The notes: generated by a model from the letters alone, not told the origin. Positions 26,755 to 36,303 are shown, counted from the first letter of the stretch. The stretch: DNA of 64,000 bases from UBA1205 sp045534635 (GCA_045534635.1 JAZSKB010000005.1:1-64000), one strand, 5' to 3'. Numbers and translations are program-made.

Positions 26755-27964
26755 ATATATTATTATATATATGATGATATCGTTCTATTCCATCGTCTAA
26801 AGAATAATATTTTTTTGCAACAGAATGCAAATACTGTTTATCCACTTTCAATAAGTCATCAATCGCTTCAATTGCTTGTTGGAAAGCCTCTGATGTAAAT
26901 TCTTTTACTAAAATACCACATTGTGTTTCTTGAACAATAGTATCTACATCTCCCACTCCACTATTGACTATGAGTGGAATTCCCATACTCAATAATTCAC
27001 CCATCTTAGTCGGTGATGATGCTTTTTTAGAAAAAACAGGTTGGATAAAAAACAATGAAATATGCGATAAAGAAATAAACAATGGCATTTCTTCTCTTGT
27101 AGCATGCTTTATTATAATATATTTTCTGTCAATATTATATTTATCTGTGATATTATAAACAAATTCTTGACTATCAGGAGTTATCAATAAAAATTTTACA
27201 TTAGATTTTTGTTTCATCAATTGGGAAACAAATGCCACCATTTCATCTAATAAATACCACGAACCTAAAGAACCAACATAAGAAATAACCCAATCTTGCA
27301 TTTTTATTCCACACAAACGAGCCAAATTAATTTTATCTTGCTCGTCTATAGACAAATAAGAAAAATGTGCAATATCAACACAGCAAGGAATTACAGATAT
27401 TGGTCGTTGACAATCCATTTGTTGAATCAATATTTTTTTTCCAATTTCTGTAAGAGAAACAATATGGTCTGCTTCAGTTAAAAAAGATTTCTCCTTCTTT
27501 TTAAAATACTTATAAACAATATTATACAATATATTTTCAGGATTCCATATCCCCCCATCAACTCGTTCATCAGCAAAAAATCCACGCATATCAAAGATAA
27601 ATTTTATGCCAAAATAACGTTTTAAATACAATCCTATATTACTTGCCATATAACTCCGACAATGTACAATGTCAATATGTTTTCTACGACATAATTTAGT
27701 CGCTAAGATATACATTTTCAATATATTGAAAATAGGTGATAATATAGGCAATCGATTAGAATACATTACACTATACCATTGTATATCAAATTGATTTGTA
27801 ATTTCTTTTACATTCTTAAAATCTTTAATATAACGATGAGGTTTATCGCAAGAAAGGATTGTTATCTTCGCCCCTTTTTTAGACAAGCCACATAAATATG
27901 GTAATACTTGGGAACGACCTAAAGTATCTGTTAGTCCATCATAAGATATATATAATACATTCAT
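26753..27964 (-). CDS. GT4-type glycosyltransferase
   Basis: A 403-residue GT-B glycosyltransferase. The N-terminal fold starts MNVLYISYDGLTDTLGRSQV; the C-terminal nucleotide-sugar domain has VISYVGSLGSWYLLDEMVAF, HATREEMPLFISLSHISLFF and the family motif SSPTKMGELLSMGIPLIVNS, with the EX7E-like region at the end. It probably adds a sugar to a surface polysaccharide or LPS. Its ATG overlaps the stop of the upstream membrane protein gene by four bases (ATGA), so the two act as a pair, polymerase or transporter plus glycosyltransferase. Confidence 0.88.
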   Translation of the reverse strand: MNVLYISYDGLTDTLGRSQVLPYLCGLSKKGAKITILSCDKPHRYIKDFKNVKEITNQFDIQWYSVMYSNRLPILSPIFNILKMYILATKLCRRKHIDIVHCRSYMASNIGLYLKRYFGIKFIFDMRGFFADERVDGGIWNPENILYNIVYKYFKKKEKSFLTEADHIVSLTEIGKKILIQQMDCQRPISVIPCCVDIAHFSYLSIDEQDKINLARLCGIKMQDWVISYVGSLGSWYLLDEMVAFVSQLMKQKSNVKFLLITPDSQEFVYNITDKYNIDRKYIIIKHATREEMPLFISLSHISLFFIQPVFSKKASSPTKMGELLSMGIPLIVNSGVGDVDTIVQETQCGILVKEFTSEAFQQAIEAIDDLLKVDKQYLHSVAKKYYSLDDGIERYHHIYNNI

Positions 27965-29316
27965 GATTGTTTTGTATTATGTTTTTGTAATTTATATTCG
28001 TGTATAATATACAACAATCCAAAAACGAAATATGGTAAATAAGGGATTTTAAATCTTACTAAAGCACCAAAATTTGAAGTCGAAATTCCCACACCAAAAG
28101 ACATCAATAACGCAAGTCCAAAACAGAACAAAACAAATAAATTTTCTTTGCTGTAATGTATCGCCTTTTTTATACCAACAATAAAGAATATATACATCAA
28201 CAAGAGAATTAATATCGAATTTTCTAAAGCAGAAATAGCAACCAAGACAGAGTTTATTTCCCAAGGAAATGGACGAAACAAACCAGATAATATTGCTATC
28301 GGTGCTAAAGAAATTGCTCCTTCTATATCATTATAATCTCCAATATCAAAACTATTCCCTTGATAATATTCTTGTTTCAAATCATATTGTGAAGCCGCCG
28401 CCGATTCAACCAAAGTATTAATATTGGTATATTTTCCTCCTAAAATACCTCCTAATGTATTAACAAGATACAGAATTGAAACAGAAAGAATTAACAACAT
28501 TGCTGGAAATATCAGTACCCTAAATATTTTATTTTTTACTTTATATAAATTCATCAATGCAAACCATAACATAAATGAAATCAAAAACGCATATAGTAAA
28601 TATGGTTTTAACAAATAAACAACATAAAAAGAGAAAATTATATAAAAAAACACATTAATAGAAAAACGTTTTTTTACTATTAATTCATAAAGATATACCA
28701 ATAAAAGACCAGCAAACGCAAATGTAAAACTATCTTTCATTATGCCAGAACTAAATAGTAATACCGATGGGATACACATAAACGAAATAAAAATAATTTT
28801 TCTCTTTTGTGGACACAAACAATCTATAAAACGAAATACTTTCCATATAATTAGATACAAAAAAGCATTCATTAAAATAGATATCACATAATAATTTTCA
28901 AACCCTATCAATGCAAAAACAGACACAAAACGATGTATTGCATAAAGTCCTGAAGGATTTTTCCAATAAAAACTCGGAGAGTAAAACGAAGTATCAATAG
29001 AAGCAATATTTTCTGGTGTCACCATATCGAACAATATCTTAAAATATGATAATGGACTTTCCCAAAATGTTTGTGCTAATCTATTGGCGTTTCTAAAATA
29101 ATAGAAAGTATCCCCCTCCCAATTATAATAAAATTCATATAGCAATCCCCAAACAATTCCCATTGTTAGTTTCAATAGCAAACCAACAATAAACATTTTC
29201 TTGAGCTGCTTATCATCTTTATATTTAATAGCAGCTATCATTAAATACACAATAAGTATCACCACCGAATACAACATGGTGATAACTACTGATTTGAGGG
29301 TAAGCTGATTATACAT
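27961..29316 (-). CDS. Polytopic membrane protein, possible GT-C or polysaccharide polymerase
   Basis: A 451-residue protein with about ten to twelve membrane segments (for example VVITMLYSVVILIVYLMIAA, KMFIVGLLLKLTMGIVWGLL, YVISILMNAFLYLIIWKVF and the C-terminal FVLFCFGLALLMSFGVGIS). A periplasmic loop after the second segment carries WEGDTFYYFRNANRL, the type of acidic loop found in GT-C transferases and O-antigen polymerases. No family can be named firmly. It overlaps the glycosyltransferase by four bases. The likely role is in extending or exporting a surface polysaccharide. Confidence 0.7.
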   Translation of the reverse strand: MYNQLTLKSVVITMLYSVVILIVYLMIAAIKYKDDKQLKKMFIVGLLLKLTMGIVWGLLYEFYYNWEGDTFYYFRNANRLAQTFWESPLSYFKILFDMVTPENIASIDTSFYSPSFYWKNPSGLYAIHRFVSVFALIGFENYYVISILMNAFLYLIIWKVFRFIDCLCPQKRKIIFISFMCIPSVLLFSSGIMKDSFTFAFAGLLLVYLYELIVKKRFSINVFFYIIFSFYVVYLLKPYLLYAFLISFMLWFALMNLYKVKNKIFRVLIFPAMLLILSVSILYLVNTLGGILGGKYTNINTLVESAAASQYDLKQEYYQGNSFDIGDYNDIEGAISLAPIAILSGLFRPFPWEINSVLVAISALENSILILLLMYIFFIVGIKKAIHYSKENLFVLFCFGLALLMSFGVGISTSNFGALVRFKIPYLPYFVFGLLYIIHEYKLQKHNTKQS

Positions 29317-29336
29317 GCGATAAGAATCGCTAATAT

Positions 29337-29498
29337 TTAATTATTTAAATAAAAACCTACTCTATATATTGAAGGTTTCTCTACTTGAATCGCTTTCGAA
29401 TAATTCAAAATTGCCTCTATCGTTTGTTTTTTCGGATAGTTATTCAATTTATTAATCTCTTTAGACTCTTTCTTTTTTAAAATTGTAAATATCTTCAT
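29337..29498 (-). CDS. Small hypothetical protein, 53 aa
   Basis: An ATG at 29498 opens a frame of 53 residues (MKIFTILKKKESKEINKLNN, then YPKKQTIEAILNYSKAIQVE, ending IYRVGFYLNN). It fills most of the spacer between the membrane protein and the next rightward gene. The PKKQTIEAILNYSKA pattern is like small Bacteroidota proteins in which the C-terminal helix begins with a TIE-ILxYSK motif. Function unknown. No promoter box was found directly upstream, so confidence is moderate. Confidence 0.5.
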   Translation of the reverse strand: MKIFTILKKKESKEINKLNNYPKKQTIEAILNYSKAIQVEKPSIYRVGFYLNN

Positions 29499-29598
29499 CG
29501 GCAAATACTTTAAATTCTACTATCTTTGTTTTTATAACGAATATTTTCTTCAATTATTATTTATGTAAAAAAATTGTTAATGATATTTATTTTTAATG

Positions 29599-29606
29599 TA
29601 ACTTTG
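29599..29606 (+). promoter_or_regulatory. -7 box for the MORN-mnmA operon
   Basis: TAacTTTG, 55 nt before the ATG at 29662. A second match, TAtcTTTG, is at 29521-29528. Confidence 0.55.
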
Positions 29607-29661
29607 TAAGTTGAAATATAAAATGTAATTATTAAAATAAATTTTACAAATATTACTAAAA

Positions 29662-30723
29662 ATGAACAACATACAAAAAACAATATTGTGTTATATCATA
29701 CTATTTTTCTTGTCATTTGCTTCCAATGCTCAAAATGACACACTCAACAGAACCGATAAATATGGCAAAAAATATGGTTATTGGAAACAATATAAAAACG
29801 GAATATTACTTTGGGAAGGTCAATTTTACAATGATAAACCTATTGGTGAAATTTACCACTATTTCCCCAATGGTAAAGTATCTTCATACTCAAAATATTA
29901 CCCCAATTCTCCCAAAGTCAATGCTATTATTTACCACAAAAATGGACAAAAAGCATCTGAAGGAGAATACATTAACAAAGAAAAAAATGGAAAATGGATG
30001 TACTATAATGCAAATGGCATTCTCATCTGCGAAGAAAATTGGAAAAATGGTTTAAAAAATGGTATTTGCAAAATTTTCTCATCACAAAATGGTATTTTAC
30101 TCGAAGAAAAAGAATGGCTAATGGGAAAATTACACGGTATTTATAAAACCTACTATCCATCTGGACAAGCACGTATCTGTATGAATTACAATAAAGGTCA
30201 AATGGACGGAGATTTTACCTGTTACTACCCCAACGGCAAAATATGGAGAAAAGGACAATATAGTAAAGATTTTCGTATAGGACAATGGACTCTTTACAAC
30301 GAAGATGGTAATGAGATAAAAATTGAAAATATCGAAAATGGGTCTCCTACTCAAACTATACTTGGATTCCAAACCGCAGGACAATGGTTAAAAATTGATA
30401 GCCGACAAATTGCCTATTTTTATCACAATGTAGATGATATTGTTATGCAACTCAACAATAAAAAAACAATTCGTATCCTTAACACAAATCTCAATGATAT
30501 TGCTGTTACCGCTGGTGTTGAGTTGTTTATTTTTATCAATAAAAATGTTTTATCTTCATACAATGCAATCCGAAAAGTAGAATACACACACAATGATGGC
30601 ATAGAAGAAGCCATTATTACGCTATATCCTCACCCAGATTTTGAAGTTTTTGCTTCTGGCGAAGAATTACAATCGTTAAAATCCCTACTCAACACCAACG
30701 AACCATCACCTAATGACAACTAA
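29662..30723 (+). CDS. Secreted MORN-repeat (YwqK-type) protein
   Basis: A 353-residue protein: signal peptide at 1-23 (ILCYIILFFLSFASNAQ), MORN-type repeats at about 30-230 (KYGYWKQYKNGILLWEGQF, NGKWMYYNANGILICEENW, GDFTCYYPNGKIWRKGQY), then a separate C-terminal domain of about 110 residues with no repeats (TAGVELFIFINKNVLSSYNA). It differs from the other MORN protein (20842-22143) by this extra domain. The end overlaps mnmA by 11 nt, so the two are coupled. Role unknown; export to the periplasm or surface is likely. Confidence 0.83.
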   Translation: MNNIQKTILCYIILFFLSFASNAQNDTLNRTDKYGKKYGYWKQYKNGILLWEGQFYNDKPIGEIYHYFPNGKVSSYSKYYPNSPKVNAIIYHKNGQKASEGEYINKEKNGKWMYYNANGILICEENWKNGLKNGICKIFSSQNGILLEEKEWLMGKLHGIYKTYYPSGQARICMNYNKGQMDGDFTCYYPNGKIWRKGQYSKDFRIGQWTLYNEDGNEIKIENIENGSPTQTILGFQTAGQWLKIDSRQIAYFYHNVDDIVMQLNNKKTIRILNTNLNDIAVTAGVELFIFINKNVLSSYNAIRKVEYTHNDGIEEAIITLYPHPDFEVFASGEELQSLKSLLNTNEPSPNDN

Positions 30724-31813
30724 AGGAAGAATTTTAATGGCAATGAGTGGCGGACTTGATAGCTCGGTGAGTGCTATTTTACTCAAAGAACAAGGCTACG
30801 AAGTTATTGGTATCACAATGAAATTGTGGAATTACCCTCAATATTGTAAAACCGCAACCGCATGCTGTGACATCAATGCTATCAATGATGCTCGACAATT
30901 GGCGGTAAAGTTAAATATACCTCATTACGTTATTGATTACACTACAGAATTTAAAAATATTGTTATTCAAAATTTTATTGATGAATATCTTCATGCTCGT
31001 ACTCCAAATCCTTGTGTAATGTGCAATATTCATCTTAAATGGAACGCTTTGATGTTAAAAGCTAAAGAATTGAATTGCGATGGTATCGCCACTGGACATT
31101 ATGCCATTATTAATCAAGATAATGGACGTTTTTACATATCAAAAGCAAAAGACCCAAACAAAGACCAAAGTTATGTTCTTTGGGGACTTTCTCAAGATAA
31201 TTTATCAAAAACTATTTTTCCTTTGGGAAATTATAGCAAATCGGAAATCCGGGATATTGCTAAAGATATGGGATTTCACAAAATTGCAAACAAACGTGAA
31301 AGTTACGATATTTGTTTTATCCCTGACAACGATTATAGAACTTTTCTAATTGAGAATGTTGAAAATATCCATCAAAAATGCCCTACAGGAAATTTTTTAG
31401 ACACTCAAGGTAATATTGTAGGACAACATAAAGGTTTTCCTTTTTACACTATCGGACAAAGAAAAGGATTGCAATTGGCTTTTGGAACACCAAGATATGT
31501 TTGTAGTATTGATGCAAATAAAAATACAATTACTTTAGGAGAAAAACAAGATTTACTACAAGATAAATTCATTATCAAACAAGTAAATTTTGGTAAATAT
31601 GCTTCTATCCCTAAAAATTTTTCTGGAGAGACCAAAATACGTTACCGAGATGCAGGTCAAATAGCCCATATTGAGCAACAAGAAAATCATCTTGAAGTAC
31701 ATTTCAATACACCTGTAGCGGCCATTACTCCCGGACAATCCGCTGTTATCTACGAAAATAACGACATTGTTGCTGGGGGCATTATTCACTTAAAACAACC
31801 TAACAATCTATGA
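30713..31813 (+). CDS. mnmA: tRNA 2-thiouridylase MnmA
   Basis: A 366-residue enzyme that puts sulfur on the wobble uridine (s2U34) of Lys, Glu and Gln tRNAs. The PP-loop is LMAMSGGLDSSVSAILL. Two catalytic cysteines are visible in NPCVMCN (about residue 102, the first in PNPCVMC) and in ESYDICFIP (about 200). The target-binding motif TGHYA and the C-terminal beta domains are present. It starts inside the MORN gene (11 nt overlap) and overlaps the next lipoprotein gene by ATGA. With MnmD at 17263 the window carries two steps of the same wobble modification. Confidence 0.96.
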   Translation: MTTKGRILMAMSGGLDSSVSAILLKEQGYEVIGITMKLWNYPQYCKTATACCDINAINDARQLAVKLNIPHYVIDYTTEFKNIVIQNFIDEYLHARTPNPCVMCNIHLKWNALMLKAKELNCDGIATGHYAIINQDNGRFYISKAKDPNKDQSYVLWGLSQDNLSKTIFPLGNYSKSEIRDIAKDMGFHKIANKRESYDICFIPDNDYRTFLIENVENIHQKCPTGNFLDTQGNIVGQHKGFPFYTIGQRKGLQLAFGTPRYVCSIDANKNTITLGEKQDLLQDKFIIKQVNFGKYASIPKNFSGETKIRYRDAGQIAHIEQQENHLEVHFNTPVAAITPGQSAVIYENNDIVAGGIIHLKQPNNL

Positions 31814-32550
31814 TAAAATATTCTAAATATCTAATATACATTACAATATTTCTTTGTTCAATAGGGTGTAAAAAAAACAATTATGATTCTTTTACGCAAA
31901 ACACAAATTCCTATTTCCCTATTGCTGTTGGATATTGGCAAACATATCAAGTATCTGAAACGATATGGGACGATTTCAACAACTCCATCATCACAAAATC
32001 CTATCAAACAAAAGAATTAATAGAATCTATTGTCATCAATCCTAATGGTGACACATTATATCGTTTGGAATGTTACAAAAGAAATAACGAAAACAATGTA
32101 TGGCAATTGACCGATGTTCATTTTATACGAAAATCATTTCATTGTATCGAACGACACGAAGAAAATCTTACTTTTTGCAAGATGATATATCCATTGCAGA
32201 ACAATTCATCATGGAATGAATATTTAAAGATTGATTCCGCATTGTTTTATCATACACACTATCCAAATACAAACATTATTAATGCTAATGTAAAAAAAAC
32301 GGATGCAATTGTTCAAGAATTCAATACAACAAAAACAATTAACAATCAAACATTTAACAATTGTATAAATATTCTTCTACACGAATTTTCGACACATATA
32401 AGCGAAGATACTGAAAGAGAATATTATGCCAAAGATATTGGACTTATCTATCAGTATATCAATCATACAGAAAAAAAAGCAGTTGGTGGACAATTTCAGA
32501 TATATCGTGGATTTATAAGAGAAGTACAAATAATTGATTATCAAAGATAA
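31810..32550 (+). CDS. Lipoprotein of unknown function
   Basis: A 246-residue protein with a lipoprotein signal (KYLIYITIFLCSIGCKKNN, lipobox SIGC). The mature part is beta-rich and starts with SYFPIAVGYWQTYQVSETIW, a pattern seen in many Bacteroidota outer-membrane lipoproteins that begin with a 'FPLxVGxxWxY' strand. Function unknown. It lies between mnmA (4-base overlap) and the DAHP synthase (9 nt gap) in the operon. Confidence 0.75.
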   Translation: MIKYSKYLIYITIFLCSIGCKKNNYDSFTQNTNSYFPIAVGYWQTYQVSETIWDDFNNSIITKSYQTKELIESIVINPNGDTLYRLECYKRNNENNVWQLTDVHFIRKSFHCIERHEENLTFCKMIYPLQNNSSWNEYLKIDSALFYHTHYPNTNIINANVKKTDAIVQEFNTTKTINNQTFNNCINILLHEFSTHISEDTEREYYAKDIGLIYQYINHTEKKAVGGQFQIYRGFIREVQIIDYQR

Positions 32551-32559
32551 TAAAAAAAA

Positions 32560-33633
32560 ATGAATATATCTCCTATTATTGAATTAGATAAAACACGACG
32601 ACCTTTACTTATTGCTGGACCTTGTAGTGCAGAAAGTAGAGAACAAGTACTTATTACCGCTCAACAATTAGCACTAACACAAAAGATTGACTTGTTTCGT
32701 TGTGGAGTATGGAAACCTCGCTCCTCCCCTAATTCATTTGAAGGAATTGGTATAAAAGCTCTTCAATGGTTAAAAGAAGTAAAAGAAAAATATCATATTA
32801 TCCCTTGCATAGAAATAGCAACTCCTGAACATTTAGAATCTGCTTTAAAATACGATATTGATATATTTTGGATAGGTGCTCGTACAAGTGTAAATCCATT
32901 TATGGTGCAAGAATTAGCACAAGCATCTAAAGGTTTGAATATTGGTATTATGATAAAAAACCCCATTGCCTTAGATTTACATCTTTGGTATGGAAATTTT
33001 GAACGTTTTGCCAATGCTGGTATCACTCGTTTAGCAGCAATTTTTCGAGGATGTTCTACAGAAAAAAATCAAGTATATAGAAATGACCCTGCATGGCTAC
33101 AACTAATTGATTTTAAACAACATCACAAAGAAATTCCTATTATATTTGACCCAAGTCACATCGCGGGAAATAAACAATACATACACCAATTAGCACAAAA
33201 GGCGTTATATTTGGATATTGACGGTTTGATGATAGAAACACATTATCAACCTGAAAATGCATTAAGTGATAAAAATCAACAAATTACAATTGAACAATAT
33301 ATAGAACTTATCAATAGTTTAACATTTCCAAATCAAAGTACGAACACTGATAGTCAACTCACAAAATATAGATTAAGCATTGATGAAATTGATAATGCAC
33401 TTATTACTTTAATCTCCCAACGCTTACATATTGCAGAACAAATTGCTGATTACAAAAAAAAGCACAATTTGCCAATTCTACAAATAGAACGTTGGCAACA
33501 AGTTCTTGAAGATTGCACCACTAAAGCAAAAGAATTACAAATTGACCCCCAAGTAGTAACAGAAATAATGCAATCGTTGCACAATGCATCTATAAAAAAA
33601 CAAGAAGAAACTATTGCTCCTGCTCAACATTAA
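32560..33633 (+). CDS. Bifunctional DAHP synthase / chorismate mutase type II
   Basis: A 357-residue fusion. Residues about 1-255 are a KDOPS-like DAHP synthase (LLIAGPCSAESREQV, FRCGVWKPRSSPNSFEGIG, DPSHIAG, GLMIETHYQPENALSD). Residues about 270-350 are a type II chorismate mutase (YRLSIDEIDNALITLISQRL, AEQIADYKKKHNLPILQIER). The first domain makes DAHP at the start of the shikimate pathway, and the mutase converts chorismate to prephenate for Tyr and Phe; fusion allows feedback control. This arrangement is standard in Bacteroidota. Chorismate synthase is at 47661-48713. Its 3' end overlaps the convergent pseudouridine synthase gene by 23 nt. Confidence 0.93.
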   Translation: MNISPIIELDKTRRPLLIAGPCSAESREQVLITAQQLALTQKIDLFRCGVWKPRSSPNSFEGIGIKALQWLKEVKEKYHIIPCIEIATPEHLESALKYDIDIFWIGARTSVNPFMVQELAQASKGLNIGIMIKNPIALDLHLWYGNFERFANAGITRLAAIFRGCSTEKNQVYRNDPAWLQLIDFKQHHKEIPIIFDPSHIAGNKQYIHQLAQKALYLDIDGLMIETHYQPENALSDKNQQITIEQYIELINSLTFPNQSTNTDSQLTKYRLSIDEIDNALITLISQRLHIAEQIADYKKKHNLPILQIERWQQVLEDCTTKAKELQIDPQVVTEIMQSLHNASIKKQEETIAPAQH

Positions 33634-34318
33634 GAATTTCACAGAATTTATTCCACAATCTATCTTTTGGGGCTTTTGCCTCAATAACAATTGTCTGTAA
33701 ATTTACAGGATGAATAAATGTTAAACTTCTTGCATGTAATCCTATTGATGCATCGGCACAAGAACGAGGAAATCCATATTTAACATCTCCCCTAATTGGA
33801 CAACCTATCGCTGATAATTGGGCTCTAATTTGATGATGCCGTCCAGTAACCAACTCTACTTCAAGTAAATGATAAATATCCGATGATGCGATATATTTAT
33901 AATTCAATTCTGCTTTTAAATATCCATCTTTTGGTGTTTCGGAAACCAAAGTTTTATTATTGTGTTCATCTTTAAACAAATAGTGTACCAAATTACCTTC
34001 TAATTTTTCAGGAAGATTTTTTACTACCGCCCAATATACTTTTTTTACTTGTCTATCATGAACCAATTGATTCATTCTTGCTAAAGCCTTAGAAGTTTTA
34101 GCAAAAATAACAACACCACTAACAGGACGGTCAATACGATGAATTACCCCACAATATATATTTCCTGCCTTACGGTATTGTTCTCTGATATAATCTTTTA
34201 TCAGTTCATTCAATGGTATATCACCTGTTTTATCTGCTTGGACAATATCCCCACTATACTTATTGACTGCAATTAAATGATTATCCTCGTAAACTACTCT
34301 CAATTCTTTATCTGCCAT
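33611..34318 (-). CDS. RluA-family pseudouridine synthase
   Basis: A 235-residue single-domain enzyme that isomerises uridine to pseudouridine in rRNA or tRNA. The catalytic Asp is in CGVIHRIDRPVSGVVIFAKT; other motifs are VVYEDNHLIAVNKYSGDIVQ, ELVTGRHHQIRAQLSAIGCP and GDVKYG. There is no S4 domain, so the target (RluC, RluD or TruC type) cannot be assigned. The gene converges on and overlaps the DAHP synthase gene. The upstream LytM gene ends three bases away. Confidence 0.92.
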   Translation of the reverse strand: MADKELRVVYEDNHLIAVNKYSGDIVQADKTGDIPLNELIKDYIREQYRKAGNIYCGVIHRIDRPVSGVVIFAKTSKALARMNQLVHDRQVKKVYWAVVKNLPEKLEGNLVHYLFKDEHNNKTLVSETPKDGYLKAELNYKYIASSDIYHLLEVELVTGRHHQIRAQLSAIGCPIRGDVKYGFPRSCADASIGLHARSLTFIHPVNLQTIVIEAKAPKDRLWNKFCEILNVEQEQ

Positions 34319-34320
34319 AA

Positions 34321-35166
34321 TTAAAACAATATATATTCTTGCGGATTGACAGCTACACCATCAATCCATAATTCAAAATGTACTATTTGATTTTCTTCCG
34401 ATAATGCTATTAATTCTTTTGCCTTTACTACTTGTCCTACTTGAACTAAAGGTTGATTTTTTAATGTATAAAGGGTAAATATATTATCCGGATGATGTAT
34501 CATACAGAAATAACTATCTAATTCTTTTCCAGTATGCACAACTGTTCCAGATTTTACCGCAAATATTGAAGTAGAATGTTTACATTCTATATCAATACCA
34601 TTATCATTCAATACTAAATCATTCAACATTTGACCACCAAAAGGATTAAACAAAAGTATATCTTCTTTTTTTTGTGGTTTTACTTTTTTTCCTATTAACG
34701 AATTATTAGTATTGTTTATTTTTTTTAACACATTTATTTTCAACAATAAACTATCCCACTTCGACAAATTCAAAATTGTATCTTCTTTCACAATTGTTGT
34801 TGTATCTGTAAAATAATCATTGTTTTCTTCTTCTTCTCCTAAAACAATAGCTCGTATTGCTCGTTCATAATGCATATTTTGACTATATACATTTTCCAAT
34901 GAATCTAATCGTTGTGTTAATTGCCAAATTTGACTTTTTTGTTTCATACTTCCATAACCTGGAATATATTCTCGCAAAGGCGTATAGGCTATCAATATTG
35001 AGGTTAACGACACTAACACTACAACAGAAACTATCATCATCACAATTAGTGTAAATGGAGTAAATCGAAAGGACATTCGTTCTTTATAGGTAGCATTATC
35101 CATTACGACTAATCGATAATATCTTTTAATTTTTTTTCTAAAACTACCCCAATTTTGTCTATCCAT
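34321..35166 (-). CDS. LytM/M23-like membrane protein, probably degenerate
   Basis: A 281-residue protein with one N-terminal membrane segment at about 37-62 (TLIVMMIVSVVVLVSLTSIL), a coiled-coil stretch (IWQLTQRLDSLENVYSQNMH) and a C-terminal M23 LytM domain at about 185-281 (NDLVLNDNGIDIECKH, VVHTGKELDSYFCMIHHP, GQVVKAKELIALSEENQIVH). The first zinc ligand, a His in the usual HxGxD motif, seems replaced by Asn (NGID), although the Asp remains and IVHFEL keeps the last His. The enzyme may be inactive and act as an activator of amidases, as EnvC and NlpD do. The terminal ILF follows normal family spacing. Confidence 0.8.
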   Translation of the reverse strand: MDRQNWGSFRKKIKRYYRLVVMDNATYKERMSFRFTPFTLIVMMIVSVVVLVSLTSILIAYTPLREYIPGYGSMKQKSQIWQLTQRLDSLENVYSQNMHYERAIRAIVLGEEEENNDYFTDTTTIVKEDTILNLSKWDSLLLKINVLKKINNTNNSLIGKKVKPQKKEDILLFNPFGGQMLNDLVLNDNGIDIECKHSTSIFAVKSGTVVHTGKELDSYFCMIHHPDNIFTLYTLKNQPLVQVGQVVKAKELIALSEENQIVHFELWIDGVAVNPQEYILF

Positions 35167-35168
35167 TG

Positions 35169-36251
35169 TTAATGTATATCCGTAAATTTCAAATGACTTG
35201 TATAGACACCATAAAATAATGAATCTCGAGCACCCGGAGTTGCTAAATCATCATAATGAAAACGCGTTATACTTCTTGTACTCAACACGCCTAACACATA
35301 TTTATCTTCTTTAGTATCTGTATTGTATGCAGTTAAATTAGTATATGTTCCTATTGTTTGATTTATTGTATTCGATGGTGTTGACGCTAACATATATTTA
35401 TACAAATCTTGCCCCGCTGAGGTAATTTCTATTACCAACGAATCGGTATGACGTTTCACTACTTGAATACTATCAACAATTTCTTTTGCCAATGTAGTAT
35501 AAAAATTATACGACTGATACTCAGAAGTTTGATATTTTGGAGCAAAGTTTTCTCCATTAACTTTTCCAAGATTAATTTTTATCGGCTTTGGTTGACGTTT
35601 TGAATTGTCTGATAATACTTCTGTATAATAATACAATAATGTAACATCATAATAATAAGCATTTTCTGCACGTGAAAATGATGTATAAAATGACGTTTTA
35701 AAAGGAAATGATAATAATATTGGAGAAATAATAGTTCGTTTAGGATATATTAAATTCACAGTATCCACAACAGATGTTTGTCCAACTACTATTTTTTTTG
35801 TATATGGATTAAAAACATACAATTTATAGTTGCAGCCTCTCTTCAATGAAAAATCGGCTTCGTACAATAATTGTGTAGGATAATCAAATATTCCTTGCTC
35901 CTTAACAATATTCGTTGTGGTATCAAAATAAATTGTCCTTAACAAATTATTTTTCGAATCATATTCTTCTACATACACATCAATACTATCTAAATAAGTA
36001 TAATTGTGCCAATCTTTTGCCTTATCCATTGGATTATCTTCCGTTAGATACGATTTATAAATTTTCACATATTGAGTTGATGCTTTCGTATCAAAAATAG
36101 CATATACAATAGGAAAATCCTCATATTCTGAATTAATAGAGAATTCTTTTTCACATGCAGTAAAAAAAACTATTAATGTTAATATTATAACAACTAAATG
36201 GAAGTTTTTTATGCCTCTATTTGCTAAAACCATCTCAACATCAATTATCAA
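35169..36251 (-). CDS. Outer-membrane lipoprotein, possibly DUF4249 family
   Basis: A 360-residue lipoprotein with signal LVVIILTLIVFFTACEKEFS (lipobox FTAC). Two starts are possible, 36251 and an in-frame ATG at 36230 (MVLANRGIKNFHLVVI), the latter giving a more usual signal length. The mature protein is beta-rich with FPIVYAIFDTKASTQYVKIY, resembling DUF4249 proteins that accompany outer-membrane receptors, but the match is only by eye. The promoter is at 36304-36311. It is followed after two nt by the LytM gene. Confidence 0.65.
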   Translation of the reverse strand: MIIDVEMVLANRGIKNFHLVVIILTLIVFFTACEKEFSINSEYEDFPIVYAIFDTKASTQYVKIYKSYLTEDNPMDKAKDWHNYTYLDSIDVYVEEYDSKNNLLRTIYFDTTTNIVKEQGIFDYPTQLLYEADFSLKRGCNYKLYVFNPYTKKIVVGQTSVVDTVNLIYPKRTIISPILLSFPFKTSFYTSFSRAENAYYYDVTLLYYYTEVLSDNSKRQPKPIKINLGKVNGENFAPKYQTSEYQSYNFYTTLAKEIVDSIQVVKRHTDSLVIEITSAGQDLYKYMLASTPSNTINQTIGTYTNLTAYNTDTKEDKYVLGVLSTRSITRFHYDDLATPGARDSLFYGVYTSHLKFTDIH

Positions 36252-36303
36252 CTACTTGTTTATCAACTTATTAAACAATACAAAGTAAAAAAAAAATATC
36301 TTG

